A DNA stretch of 46,680 nt, taken from Acidobacteriota bacterium. Lineage in GTDB: Bacteria > Acidobacteriota > Terriglobia > Acidiferrales > UBA7541. The stretch spans positions 1 to 46,680 of the forward strand of contig QHYM01000135.1 of the NCBI GenBank assembly GCA_003223295.1, read 5' to 3'. Shown one piece after another: positions 1 through 8,716 of the stretch; the first letter of the stretch is position 1; every line of letters starts with the position of its first letter. The notes beneath the pieces are model-generated. The model ran no database searches, was not told where the DNA came from, and was given only the letters and a program-made list of their open reading frames with translations. The position numbers and the translations under genes are program-made.

Positions 1-66
1 ACTTCTGGAGCCACTTTGCGGGACTGAGGTCGCATTTAGTAGGTGTCCTTTTGACTACCATCAGTC

Positions 67-1290
67 TTGAATCATCGTTCTGAGTCCCAGAACTCTCATA
101 CTTTTGATAGGTCGTCTTTGGCTCACGGACACCCTTCCACCATGAGCCCATGGAGTACGTCCATGGGTCTAAAGTCGAGTACTTCAAACTTGTTATTCTC
201 CACCGCCATTGCTAGTCCGGAGGACTGGCTTGTCGGCGGCGGCGAAATGGGCAAAGGTACCCGCGCGATGGACTGGGCCAAAACTCCGTTGGGTCCTATC
301 GAGTCCTGGCCCCAGAGCCTGCGCGCCACGGTCAGCCTGTGCCTCGCCTCCAACTTTCCCTATCTCGCCGGTGTGGGGCCCCAGGCACGTGCAGATCTAC
401 AACGATGGCTACTGGCCGATCTGTGGTGGCAAGCATCCGCATTCCATGGGTCAGGACTTCACTGAGTGCTGGGCTTCGGCCTGGCCCGCCATCGGGGAAG
501 CCCTTGTACACGCGCGCGGGGGCGTTACCTCCTATCTTGAGAATCAGCGGATGTTCCTCGACCGTAACGATTATCTCGAGGAAACCTTCTTCACTTTCCC
601 CTTTAGCCCCAACCGCGATGAGTCCGGCAGCGTCGGCGGCCTGTTCCATCCCGTGACGGAGATAACGAGCAGGATGCTGAGCGAGCGGCGAACCCGAGGC
701 CTTCGTGACTTGGCGGCGCGTTTCGAACTCCGCTCACATTGATGCTGGGGCCACTGGAGGGCGAACTAGCTGAGCAAGTTAATCCTGGAAAAATACGCTC
801 CCCATCTTGATGAACAGCTGCAGAAGTATCTGCATCGAATCAAACATGCGGTCACCGGAATGGCGTGCTTGATCGACGATCTTCTTAAATTGTCGAAGGT
901 GAGCCGTCACGAACTGTGCCCGTGCGACGTAAGCCTGGGTTCGCATGTCGAGGAAGCCCGGTGCGAAATGGAAAGCGAAATCGCCAACCGGAATATCGAG
1001 TGGCGCGTCGTACAGTGCGACCGAGGCTTGATGAAGCAGGTGTTTGTGAATCTGCTTTCGAATGCCGTCAAATACGCGCGCCCACGCGATCCCGCCATTA
1101 TTGAGGTCAGCCAGTCCTTCATTGACGACGAACCTATCTATAGCGTGCGCGCCAACGGCGTCGGCTTCGATAGCTAAGCTTTTCACTGCCTTTCAGCGCT
1201 TCCATCGCCCGCCACAATGGCCGCATCTGGGCGGACGCGGAAGTCGGCAAAGGCTCCACGTTTTCTTTTACGCTTGGAAATAGCCGATAA
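67..1290 (+). pseudogene. Decayed PAS/HisKA/HATPase sensor histidine kinase
   Basis: Three reading frames together give pieces of one soluble sensor kinase. The first frame carries the PAS-like start (GGGEMG, TPLGPIESWPQSL). It shifts near 345-370 into a second frame holding GPRHVQIYNDGYWPICGGKHP through PVTEITSRMLSERR and ending at a stop at 740-742. After a gap that should contain the middle of the protein, 773-1177 encodes HisKA helices (LHRIKHAVTGMACLIDDLLK) and an N-box (NLLSNAVKYA), and a stop follows GVGFDS. The tail, HNGRIWADAEVGKGSTFSF, lies in yet another frame and ends at 1288-1290. The glycine-rich G box expected between FQRFHR and RHNGR is missing, so ATP binding could not work. 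Upstream bases 1-66 show no gene; the true 5' end is unclear. Domain identity is secure from motifs; pseudogene status is very likely. Confidence 0.8.
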
Positions 1291-1356
1291 GAGCGTTTTA
1301 TCGGGCACGCGAACAGTAGCTAGACGAGTGTTTCTTGCAACAGTCGTGGATAGAGC

Positions 1357-3162
1357 CTAGGCCGGCTTCTCGCTTTTGCGCTCGCGATCCTGCCTGATTG
1401 CCAATTGCGGGCGAAGGCTGGCGAGGCCCTTCAGCGTGTTGTACCAAAACGCCGCGCCCAAGCTGAGCAATGCCACCGAGACCAAAAGGCCCGCCAATTG
1501 GTTTGAGGATTGTGCCAAGTCTCGCGCGTCCGGGAAGAGCTTGAACTCGGAGCGCGCCAGTTCGCTCTTGAGCGAAGCGGATTCGTCAATGAGCCTGTCG
1601 GAATCGCTGACCAGTTCCGCGTTCACTTCTTGCTGATAGGCCGCGGCCAGGTTCTCGCGCCCGGGGTTTCCCTCGAGAGTCCTGCGAAGCCAGGACTCCG
1701 CGTCCTCACGGCTGGCAAATCCGGGCACACCTTCGAGATCATGCGTCGCTTTGGCTTTCGCTTCCGCAGTGAATTTGTCTTCCGTGGTAGGCGGGGAAGG
1801 GCTGTTGCCGGGCGAGGGCTGCGAGTTTTTGAAAGGCGAAGCGACGGTATGAGAAACCCGACGGGCCCTAGACTTTGGTGGCTCAGGGGCGGCGGCAGCC
1901 GGGCGCAAGACCGAAGCCATGGCGTTGCGATAGACGTCCGGCACAACGGTGTGAGCGCCGTCGTTGGAGTGCGAGGAGGATTTCTCCACTTGCTTGCCGA
2001 TGGCTTCCGCGCGAGCGGCCAATTGTGCCCGCAATTCGGGGCCTTGCGACATCGACTGGAACAGCCGAACTGAGTCAAAGTGCATAGCAAAGACGAAAAT
2101 GCAGGAAAGCACGACCGTTACGACGCGCGCTTGAAGAGTGAAGCGCTGCGAGGCCCGCTCCATGACGTGATCGAACCAAGCGCGCATGCCCTCCAGGCGC
2201 GGCGCGGACGGAACAGCAGCCCCCGGCACCGCGGCCAATTCTCCCGCGGCAGGAGCGGATTCCGGTTCGGGCTCGTTCGCTTGCGCCGCGGTATTTTCCA
2301 CTTCAGTGGCGATGCTCCCCTCGGTTTCCAACGGCTCGGCGTGCCGGACGATGCCCTCGTCGAAATCCGCGGGCTCAGGGGCGAAATGTTCATGCCGCAG
2401 CGGAGCAGCCCTCGACGAGCGGCGGACGATGCCCTCATCGAAATAGGCCTTCGAAGGCACAGCCCATCCCGCTGGCGCTGCTTCTTGCTTTGCTTTGGCT
2501 GCCGGCGCACTCTCTGTCCACGCGATTGTGAGCATGGTGCGCTGGGCTGGATCGGGCAAAGTGCCTGGGAACGGATCGGAAGCCTTTTCGAGGATGGCAA
2601 GCAATTCTTCAACACGGATGGATGTGGCCAGGCGCCAACGGCCGAGCAGCCCTCCAAAAATGAAGCCAACGAGCGCCCCGGTGCGCCAGGGATGCTGGCA
2701 GAAATTGATGGCTGAAACGTAGCTGGCGAGAAGGTTCGAATATTTGCAAATATCCGCGCCGAACAGAACCTTGGCAATTCCCAGAAGGATGGGAGTGACC
2801 AAGAAACCTCCAACTCCGCCTGCGATCCACGGCAGCAGGGGAATGGAGGCGGCCGCCCCTTGCAGCTTCCCGGCCGTCTCTGGGGGAAGGAACGCGAGCC
2901 GGTCCACACGAAGGCCAAAGCGCGAAAAGACCGATCCGGAAATCGCGGGGTGACGCAGGACTCTGCCGGCAATTTCCTTGGCCCACCGTGCAGCTTCCTG
3001 ATTCGGACAGGCGATTTCGAACAAGTCCACAAGGCTACGCCGTAAATTTGCGCCGCGCAGGCCAAGAAAGCTGATGACCAGCTGCGTTGCCGCGGTAATG
3101 AACAAGCTGGCGACCAGCATGAGGAGGACAAAAGCAATTACCGTATCCAAGTATTGAAACAT
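1357..3162 (-). CDS. Unrecognised integral membrane protein, 601 aa
   Basis: I do not recognise this family. An ATG start at 3162 gives 601 residues with five likely membrane segments at about 8-30, 108-133, 155-176, 345-365 and 558-578. Between the third and fourth lies a hydrophilic Ala/Glu/Pro-rich stretch (about 200-330) in which FDEGIVR occurs twice, at residues 241-247 and 267-273. A second soluble region (about 370-555) is rich in Pro, Ser and charged residues and probably contains helices (SWLRRTLEGNPGRENLAAAYQQ). The layout suggests a multi-span protein with two large loops on the same side. No catalytic motif is visible. It stands alone: the gene downstream on its left is a dead kinase on the other strand, and about 215 bp separates it from the broken DUF4440-like gene. 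The ORF is long and unbroken, so it is very likely real. Confidence 0.75.
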   Translation of the reverse strand: MFQYLDTVIAFVLLMLVASLFITAATQLVISFLGLRGANLRRSLVDLFEIACPNQEAARWAKEIAGRVLRHPAISGSVFSRFGLRVDRLAFLPPETAGKLQGAAASIPLLPWIAGGVGGFLVTPILLGIAKVLFGADICKYSNLLASYVSAINFCQHPWRTGALVGFIFGGLLGRWRLATSIRVEELLAILEKASDPFPGTLPDPAQRTMLTIAWTESAPAAKAKQEAAPAGWAVPSKAYFDEGIVRRSSRAAPLRHEHFAPEPADFDEGIVRHAEPLETEGSIATEVENTAAQANEPEPESAPAAGELAAVPGAAVPSAPRLEGMRAWFDHVMERASQRFTLQARVVTVVLSCIFVFAMHFDSVRLFQSMSQGPELRAQLAARAEAIGKQVEKSSSHSNDGAHTVVPDVYRNAMASVLRPAAAAPEPPKSRARRVSHTVASPFKNSQPSPGNSPSPPTTEDKFTAEAKAKATHDLEGVPGFASREDAESWLRRTLEGNPGRENLAAAYQQEVNAELVSDSDRLIDESASLKSELARSEFKLFPDARDLAQSSNQLAGLLVSVALLSLGAAFWYNTLKGLASLRPQLAIRQDRERKSEKPA

Positions 3163-3378
3163 GCAGTTTTCCCAATCTGATGAGGTGGGGCTGGGGGTTT
3201 TGTAATCTGATGAGTTTAGAGCAGAGTGGATGGGGTGGACAGGGAAAAAAGCGGGTGAGTTTTCTTATCGTTACGGCAGGGAAGACCCATCCAACGAGTG
3301 TAGGTCGCTACATTCTCAGGAAGCGCAGCGCCAGATCTCGATCAGTCGCAGTCCCGGACATCCGCTGCCGAGATCATT

Positions 3379-3765
3379 CTATTTTGAGACCGATCCCGCA
3401 ACGATCTTCCAGCGGTTGTTTTTCTTCAACCACACGCGCAAAACGTCAGCGAAATGCTGAAATTGTGGCCCTCGTAAGTTCCTCGGCAGGTCACGACAGC
3501 CGCCGTTCCGTGCTCGACGATCTGCATGTTGCTCATCTCAACACGAATGAACTTGGGCCCCGCTCCTGGTTGGTGGGCGCTCACCACTCTTGGCTTCGCA
3601 AAGAAGGGGTGGCCGTCCTCAGAAACGAGGATTACGTTGTCGTCCAGCACCTCCTCGAAAAACGCCGGATCAGGGACCCAGTTTGGCTTGGCGGAGACGT
3701 TCTTCGAGAGCGGCAACTTCAACCTCGACTGTACTCTTTGGGAGCTGCCGTGCTCCTTGGACCTT
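3379..3765 (-). pseudogene. Frameshifted SnoaL/DUF4440-like protein
   Basis: Three frames on the minus strand assemble into one small NTF2-fold protein of the DUF4440/SnoaL type. The first frame gives EVAALEERLRQAKLGP and hits a stop. One base over, the sequence continues DPAFFEEVLDDNVILVSEDGHPFFAK ... VEHGTAAVVTCRGTYEGHNFSISL. The last part, RVWLKKNNRWKIVAGSVSK, is in another frame and stops at 3379-3381. The second break lies at a run of four T in the coding strand (3440-3443); one more T would restore the frame. The first break lies near 3667-3679. It follows the SCO1-like gene on the same strand. The start is not defined. Either two real indels or sequencing errors; the family call rests on the order LEERLRQA / DDNxxLVxxDG / VVTxRGxY / VWxKxxxRWKIVAG. 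Confidence 0.7.
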
Positions 3766-3820
3766 GGCCTCCTGAGGATACAGATGCAAAAAAAAAGGCG
3801 GAAAAGGTCCCGTGGCGACC

Positions 3821-4720
3821 CTATTTCGGCCCGCGCAACACGGAGTCGACAAGGTCGCCCAGCTGCTGGGCGGTGAACTCGTTACCTTCGAGATTGGCGA
3901 TGATCTTTCCTTGCCGATCCAGAATGACAGTATGCAGCGCGTGCGTAATGAGGCCTTCGTCTTGCCAGAAATTCATGCCGAATTCATGGCAAACTTTTTG
4001 GACCTCGAGGATGGGGCCCGTTAAAAAGTACCAGCCTGGAACGTCGGCCGCTCCCCCGTTGCGCGCATACTGAGCGAGAACCTCGGGCTGATCGTGGACA
4101 GGGTCAAAGGTGATGTTCAAGAGGATCAGGTCGCGCCCCATCTGACCCGCGAATCGTTTTCGGATCATGCCGAAATTATTGGACAAGCGAAAGCAGTAAT
4201 TCGGAAGCGGGCAATGTGTGTACAGGAAGGTAATGCCGATGACTTTGCCCGCGAATGAGGAGAGGGAAACGGATTGTGCACTTTGGTCGATCAGGGAGAA
4301 CTCCGGGACGCGCTGACCGATTTCCAGCTTCTTTGTTGCGTCGGAACCTGAGCCCACAAGCCCCTCGACGAGATTGAGCTGACGAACAGCCATTGGTTCT
4401 GCATCCGTGCTCTGGAATTGATGGATGCGAATGCCAGCCGCGTAGGCAGAGTCTTTCTCCTCGACGAGCGTGAAATCGATCAGGGTGCCCGATTGCAAGC
4501 CATCCAACTCCCTGGCATCGCGAACGGGAAGATCCATCACCATCGCTTCCATGTAGCCGGGGATCTCTCGGCTGGAAACTTGAATGGCATGATGAGCGCG
4601 ATCCACTTGCAGAACAACTCCGAATGCGGGGTGGCGCTCGGCGGCCAAACCAGACGGTATGCAACAGGTCAAAAAGATCGTTGGCAGTATCCGCAGATTG
4701 CTCTGTGCCAGGCTCATCAT
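3821..4720 (-). CDS. SCO1/SenC-family copper protein with CusF-like N-terminal domain
   Basis: This 299-residue protein combines a secretory leader (residues about 1-26), a CusF-like copper-binding segment (about 33-90, GVVLQVDRAHHAIQVSSREI then GYMEAMVMDLPVRD), and a SCO1/SenC thioredoxin-fold domain (about 134-295). SCO proteins deliver copper to the CuA site of cytochrome oxidase or act as thiol reductants. The thioredoxin start is GQRVPEFSLIDQ. The cysteine pair is C170 and C176 (CPLPNYC), i.e. CX5C instead of the textbook CX3C, and a histidine (H263, with H260 nearby) sits where the third copper ligand is expected, before VILDRQGK. It begins 16 bp after the UnbV-type gene on the same strand, so the two are probably cotranscribed. 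Annotated copper role is from the family; a wider thiol-disulfide role cannot be excluded. Confidence 0.85.
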   Translation of the reverse strand: MMSLAQSNLRILPTIFLTCCIPSGLAAERHPAFGVVLQVDRAHHAIQVSSREIPGYMEAMVMDLPVRDARELDGLQSGTLIDFTLVEEKDSAYAAGIRIHQFQSTDAEPMAVRQLNLVEGLVGSGSDATKKLEIGQRVPEFSLIDQSAQSVSLSSFAGKVIGITFLYTHCPLPNYCFRLSNNFGMIRKRFAGQMGRDLILLNITFDPVHDQPEVLAQYARNGGAADVPGWYFLTGPILEVQKVCHEFGMNFWQDEGLITHALHTVILDRQGKIIANLEGNEFTAQQLGDLVDSVLRGPK

Positions 4721-4736
4721 TACTCTTGCGAGTTTG

Positions 4737-7397
4737 CTAGCGGTTCGTTTCCTGTTTCTGCGCGGATGAATCTCTCAACTTTGTGACATCCGGTTTCACG
4801 CTTCCCATGCGAACCGGCCGCCTCTCGAGTGTAGTGTAACTCTCGGCAAATTCCTTGACCTCGATAAATTGATTTGTGCCGACGTTCGAAAAGTTCTGTC
4901 TCGTATTGCTCGCGGGCCACCAAATCTCCAGATTGCCGATCTTCGCGGACTTGCCCAGCCCGATATGTTGCTGCAGCGGCGAGGCGCCAAACGATCCGCC
5001 GCTCCCGACGGTTCGATAGATGGAGCGAGGAGGCTTGCCCGCATTCTCCACGGTCAGATGGAGGCGTGCCCCGATTGCCGATCGGTTCGTTCTTACGCCG
5101 ACAAGCTTCACCGTAGTCCAGTCGTTGTCGTTTCCCGGATTTCGAAAAATGCGGAAGGCATGCGCGTCGCCCGGCGTGGCGCCTCCGATGGAAACGAGGA
5201 TGTCATCCTGACCGTTGTTGCCGACGTCGGCGAAGGCCACGCCGTGGCCTTTGTGCAGTTCACCGACGCCGGACGAGGCAGTGATGTCCACGAAAGATTT
5301 CCCCTCGTCGTTGCGAAGAAGCATCTTGGGGACGAGAGCGCCGTACTCCGGGCCCCCCGTCGCCAGAAAAATGTCTAAGAAGCCGTCGTTATCGGCATCG
5401 CCGAAATTGGCGCCCATGGGCATGTTGATTTTATCGAGGCTGGCTTCGGCGGTCACATCCTTGAACGTCCCTTTCTTCATGTTCCGGTAGAGTTTCAGCG
5501 TCTCCACACTGTGGGGCAGACCAAGATAGCTGCGCAGGGTTTCGTCGGCCGAATAGAAATACGAAGTAACAAAAAGATCGGGCCAGCCATCATTGTCGTA
5601 ATCAAAAAACCAGGTGGCAAAGCTTTGCGATTGGGGCTGATGCACTCCAGCTTTTTCAGAGACTTCGGTGAACGTGCGGTCGTGATTGTTGTGATACAGG
5701 AAATTGCCGCCGTAGAGATTGGAGACGTACAAGTCGGCGAAGCCGTCGTTATCATAATCCGCGGCCACAACGCCCTTCGTGAAGGCGATTTTGTCTACCC
5801 CGGCGCTGTGAGAGATATCTTCAAAGGTGCCGTCGCCCTTGTTGCGGAAAAGCTGGCTTGGACCGTTTTCGTTGCCCACGAATAAGTCCAAGAAACCGTC
5901 GTTGTCGAAGTCGACCCAGACGGCGGTTTGCGTGCGCGTCGCGGGTTCGGCGAGGCCCGCTTCGCGCGTGACGTCGGTGAACGTGCCGTCACAATTGTTT
6001 CGTAACAGGGATTTTCGCATGGGAAATTCCCACGCGCCGCGTAATACGAGGATATCCGTGCAGCCGTCGTTGTTGTAGTCGGCCTGAATCATGTTGAGGC
6101 CGCCGAGTTGGCTGGAAAGCCCCGCCTGCGCCGCGCGATCGGTAAACGTTCCGTCGGCATTGTTGTGGAAGAAATGCATCGGGGCGCACACGTCGTAACT
6201 CGAGACCGCCAAGTCCAGGAGCCCGTTGTTTTCGAAATCCTCGGCGATCACGCCATTCGCCATGGACGCAAAATTCAAACCCATTGCTGGAGCCACGTCG
6301 ACAAATCTGCCGATATCTTGTTTCGATTCGAACGCCGAAGGGGAAATCAGATATTGCCGCGGAACGCCGGAAGGGTATTTTCCGATGGTCATATAGGCAA
6401 GATTGAGAAGCCATTTCACTTGCACTTGATCGGGCCTTTCTGGTTTTATCTCCAGATATTTCAGAAGATATTGAATGGCTTTCTCAGAATCGTCTGTCAC
6501 GCGATAAGGCTTGGCGAGGCGCGGCGGAAAGAGACACCAATCTCCCGGATTGCGATAAACATCGTTCTTCATTTCTGACTTGTGGAGATAGGCGACGCCG
6601 AGCACTTCCGTCAGCTGCGGGATTCCCGCAGGAATTTCAGCGGCGGCAATCTTGTAGGCAGCCTCCCAGTGCTCGACTGCCTGGTCCATATTACCCTCGT
6701 AAGCCTGAAGTTGCGCCAGCGCGTAGTGCGTCTGGATCACATCGAATGGCTTTGTGGCTTCCAATCGTGCTTTGTTCGCGGGTTCGAACAACTCTTGCAG
6801 CCGGGCGATTCCCGCGGCCAGCGAGCGCTTGCGAATCTCGCAGATGCCCTGCAGGTCTTGCTCCCAATTCGGCGGCTTGGGGAGTTTTTGGAAAAGCATA
6901 TCAGCGAGAACCTGTCCGGCTACATCCGCCGGATAGCGCACCGCTCCTTGGCCCGCGAGGGGGAGATTACCGGCTTGCCCAGGACCCATCCCCTGCCCAA
7001 CGCTGGGCTGATTCTCGGGAAGAAGTTTGAGAATGACGTAACCTGAAGGCACTGCGATTACCCCAGTCGTCTGCCCGGGACGAATCCGTTTGAGAGCCTC
7101 TCGCAGCTCCGGACGCATGGTTACAGGATCAACAAGTCCGATGTAGCCGCCTTGCGATGCGCTTGGATCGATGGATTCCTTTTTCGCGATTCCCGCAAAA
7201 CCCTCGCCCTTATTGAGACGATCCAAAATCTGCTGCGCCTTGCCGGAAGAATCCACAACAATAACCTGGAGGTTGAGCATGCCCGGTGGACTGTCCTGAG
7301 AGGGAAGCGCAAGAGAAGCCGGAAAAACAAGACCAAGCCCCAGCAAGGCGGAAAGACAAAATACAAAACATTTAAAGTGTGACCGGTCCAAAATCAT
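4737..7397 (-). CDS. PpiC-like domain, TPR, FG-GAP repeats and ASPIC/UnbV protein
   Basis: An exported 886-residue protein. Residues about 1-31 form a signal peptide (FVFCLSALLGLGLVFPASLA). Residues about 42-128 match a parvulin/PpiC rotamase domain (AQQILDRLNKGEGFAGIAKK, GGYIGLVDPVTM, LREALKRIRPGQTTGVI). A helical, TPR-like stretch follows (about 175-335). From about 370 to 770 there are repeated FG-GAP/VCBS units of the kind DxDNDGxxDLxVxN with FRNxGDGTFxD, which usually bind calcium and form a propeller. The C-terminus (about 785-865) is the ASPIC/UnbV domain (NRSAIGARLHLTV, YRTVGSGGSFGASP, LEIWWPAS). Such CRTAC-type proteins are abundant in Acidobacteria and are presumed to act outside the cytoplasm. 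No catalytic claim can be made for the rotamase domain. ATG at 7397; the SCO-like gene follows after 16 bp. Confidence 0.87.
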   Translation of the reverse strand: MILDRSHFKCFVFCLSALLGLGLVFPASLALPSQDSPPGMLNLQVIVVDSSGKAQQILDRLNKGEGFAGIAKKESIDPSASQGGYIGLVDPVTMRPELREALKRIRPGQTTGVIAVPSGYVILKLLPENQPSVGQGMGPGQAGNLPLAGQGAVRYPADVAGQVLADMLFQKLPKPPNWEQDLQGICEIRKRSLAAGIARLQELFEPANKARLEATKPFDVIQTHYALAQLQAYEGNMDQAVEHWEAAYKIAAAEIPAGIPQLTEVLGVAYLHKSEMKNDVYRNPGDWCLFPPRLAKPYRVTDDSEKAIQYLLKYLEIKPERPDQVQVKWLLNLAYMTIGKYPSGVPRQYLISPSAFESKQDIGRFVDVAPAMGLNFASMANGVIAEDFENNGLLDLAVSSYDVCAPMHFFHNNADGTFTDRAAQAGLSSQLGGLNMIQADYNNDGCTDILVLRGAWEFPMRKSLLRNNCDGTFTDVTREAGLAEPATRTQTAVWVDFDNDGFLDLFVGNENGPSQLFRNKGDGTFEDISHSAGVDKIAFTKGVVAADYDNDGFADLYVSNLYGGNFLYHNNHDRTFTEVSEKAGVHQPQSQSFATWFFDYDNDGWPDLFVTSYFYSADETLRSYLGLPHSVETLKLYRNMKKGTFKDVTAEASLDKINMPMGANFGDADNDGFLDIFLATGGPEYGALVPKMLLRNDEGKSFVDITASSGVGELHKGHGVAFADVGNNGQDDILVSIGGATPGDAHAFRIFRNPGNDNDWTTVKLVGVRTNRSAIGARLHLTVENAGKPPRSIYRTVGSGGSFGASPLQQHIGLGKSAKIGNLEIWWPASNTRQNFSNVGTNQFIEVKEFAESYTTLERRPVRMGSVKPDVTKLRDSSAQKQETNR

Positions 7398-7521
7398 CGG
7401 CGGGCCAGAAGGATCCTCGAGGCATTACAGCATGCAACGCGGGTGGATTCTAACACAGCGCCGAAAGGGGGCGTTTGCCCACAGCTGAAAACCTGCCGCA
7501 GGGGGAGGGATTTGGGGCGTG

Positions 7522-7530
7522 TGCTAGAAT
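7522..7530 (+). promoter_or_regulatory. Possible extended -10 element for nfo operon
   Basis: TGCTAGAAT fits an extended -10 (TGn followed by TAGAAT, five of six matches to TATAAT) about 36 bp before the nfo start. No convincing -35 lies 17 bp upstream, which extended -10 promoters can do without. Seen by eye only. Confidence 0.3.
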
Positions 7531-7565
7531 AGGGAGTTTAAGACGGAGCTGAAATCCCGACAGGC

Positions 7566-8711
7566 ATGCCCGAAGAACAACGCATCGCTGTACCTACCGA
7601 GTTCGACCCCGAAGACGAATACCGCCCAGAACCTGAGCCCGAACCGCTGCCGCCTTCCTGGATGGATGGCAGGGTGCGCATCGGCATCCACACCTCCATC
7701 GCGGGGAGGTACCTCAATGCTTTGGAGTCCGCGCGCAAACTGGGCTGCAACGCCCTGCAGATTTTTTCGGCCAGCCCCCGGATGTGGCAGGGTGGGCCGG
7801 CGCGCATCCCCGAGGTGGATGCGGCGGCGTTCCAGGCCAGAAGGGAAGAACTGCGGCTGGGGCCGCTGGTCGTTCATGCGAATTACCTGATTAATTTGGC
7901 CGCAGTCCAGCCAATGTTGCGCACGCGCTCGGTGCAAGCCTTCCATGACGAAATTGTGCGTGCCGTGGCGCTGGGAGCGGACTTTCTGGTCGTGCATCCG
8001 GGAGCGCGCGGCGAAGGCAGTACCGGACAAGCGATTTCGACTATTGTGGATTCGCTGAAGCAGGCCACCAAGCGCGTGCCCATGGGCGGGCTGAAGATTC
8101 TGATTGAAAATACTTCGGGGATGGGAACGGCGATTGGGTCGCGGCTGGAAGAAGTTGCTGAGATTTTGGCCGGGCTTCTCCGGGACTTGCCCTCCGGGGC
8201 GTGCCTGGATACGGCACACCTGTTTGCCGCAGGCTACGACATCAAGAGCGAGAATGGACTCGCATCAACGATCGAGCAAATTGACAGCACGGTCGGACTC
8301 GAAAACGTCCCGGTGTTTCACGCGAACGATTCGAAGGTTCCGCTGGGCGGACGCGTGGACCGTCACGAGCACATCGGCAAAGGGAAGATCGGAAGAGAAG
8401 CATTCGAACGGATTTTGCGGCATCCGCGGTTGAATTCGCCCGCGGGTGAAGGGCTCGCGGGGCGGGCATTCTTGGCGGAGACGCCGATCGATGATCCGGG
8501 AGACGACCGGCGCAACGTAGCCATGCTGTGGGAGTTGGCGGGATTGAAAGAACAGGCGCCAGAAGCGGAAAAAGGATTCTCGATGCTGACGCCCGCGCTG
8601 AAGAAAAAGATTTCAGCGCAGAGAGCACAAAGTTCGCGGAGGATCGCGAAGAAGACTGTGCGCAGCAAGATGAGCCGAAGAAAGGGTTCGGCCAGAAAAA
8701 AGGGGAGATAG
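7566..8711 (+). CDS. nfo: Endonuclease IV (AP endonuclease)
   Basis: The protein (381 aa) is a deoxyribonuclease IV of the TIM-barrel, three-zinc family that nicks DNA 5' to abasic sites in base-excision repair. Visible family blocks: [19 protein letters not shown] near residue 40, [84 protein letters not shown] and FLAETP; the His, Glu and Asp zinc ligands in HAN, HPGA, ENT, DTAH, HANDS and DRHEHIG are all present. The N-terminus has an acidic, Pro/Glu-rich extension of about 30 residues, and the C-terminus carries a Lys/Arg-rich tail of about 35 residues that could aid DNA binding; both are additions to the usual ~280-residue enzyme. It is the first gene of a tight run: leuS begins five bases after its stop. 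Confidence 0.95.
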   Translation: MPEEQRIAVPTEFDPEDEYRPEPEPEPLPPSWMDGRVRIGIHTSIAGRYLNALESARKLGCNALQIFSASPRMWQGGPARIPEVDAAAFQARREELRLGPLVVHANYLINLAAVQPMLRTRSVQAFHDEIVRAVALGADFLVVHPGARGEGSTGQAISTIVDSLKQATKRVPMGGLKILIENTSGMGTAIGSRLEEVAEILAGLLRDLPSGACLDTAHLFAAGYDIKSENGLASTIEQIDSTVGLENVPVFHANDSKVPLGGRVDRHEHIGKGKIGREAFERILRHPRLNSPAGEGLAGRAFLAETPIDDPGDDRRNVAMLWELAGLKEQAPEAEKGFSMLTPALKKKISAQRAQSSRRIAKKTVRSKMSRRKGSARKKGR

Positions 8712-8716
8712 TCGGC

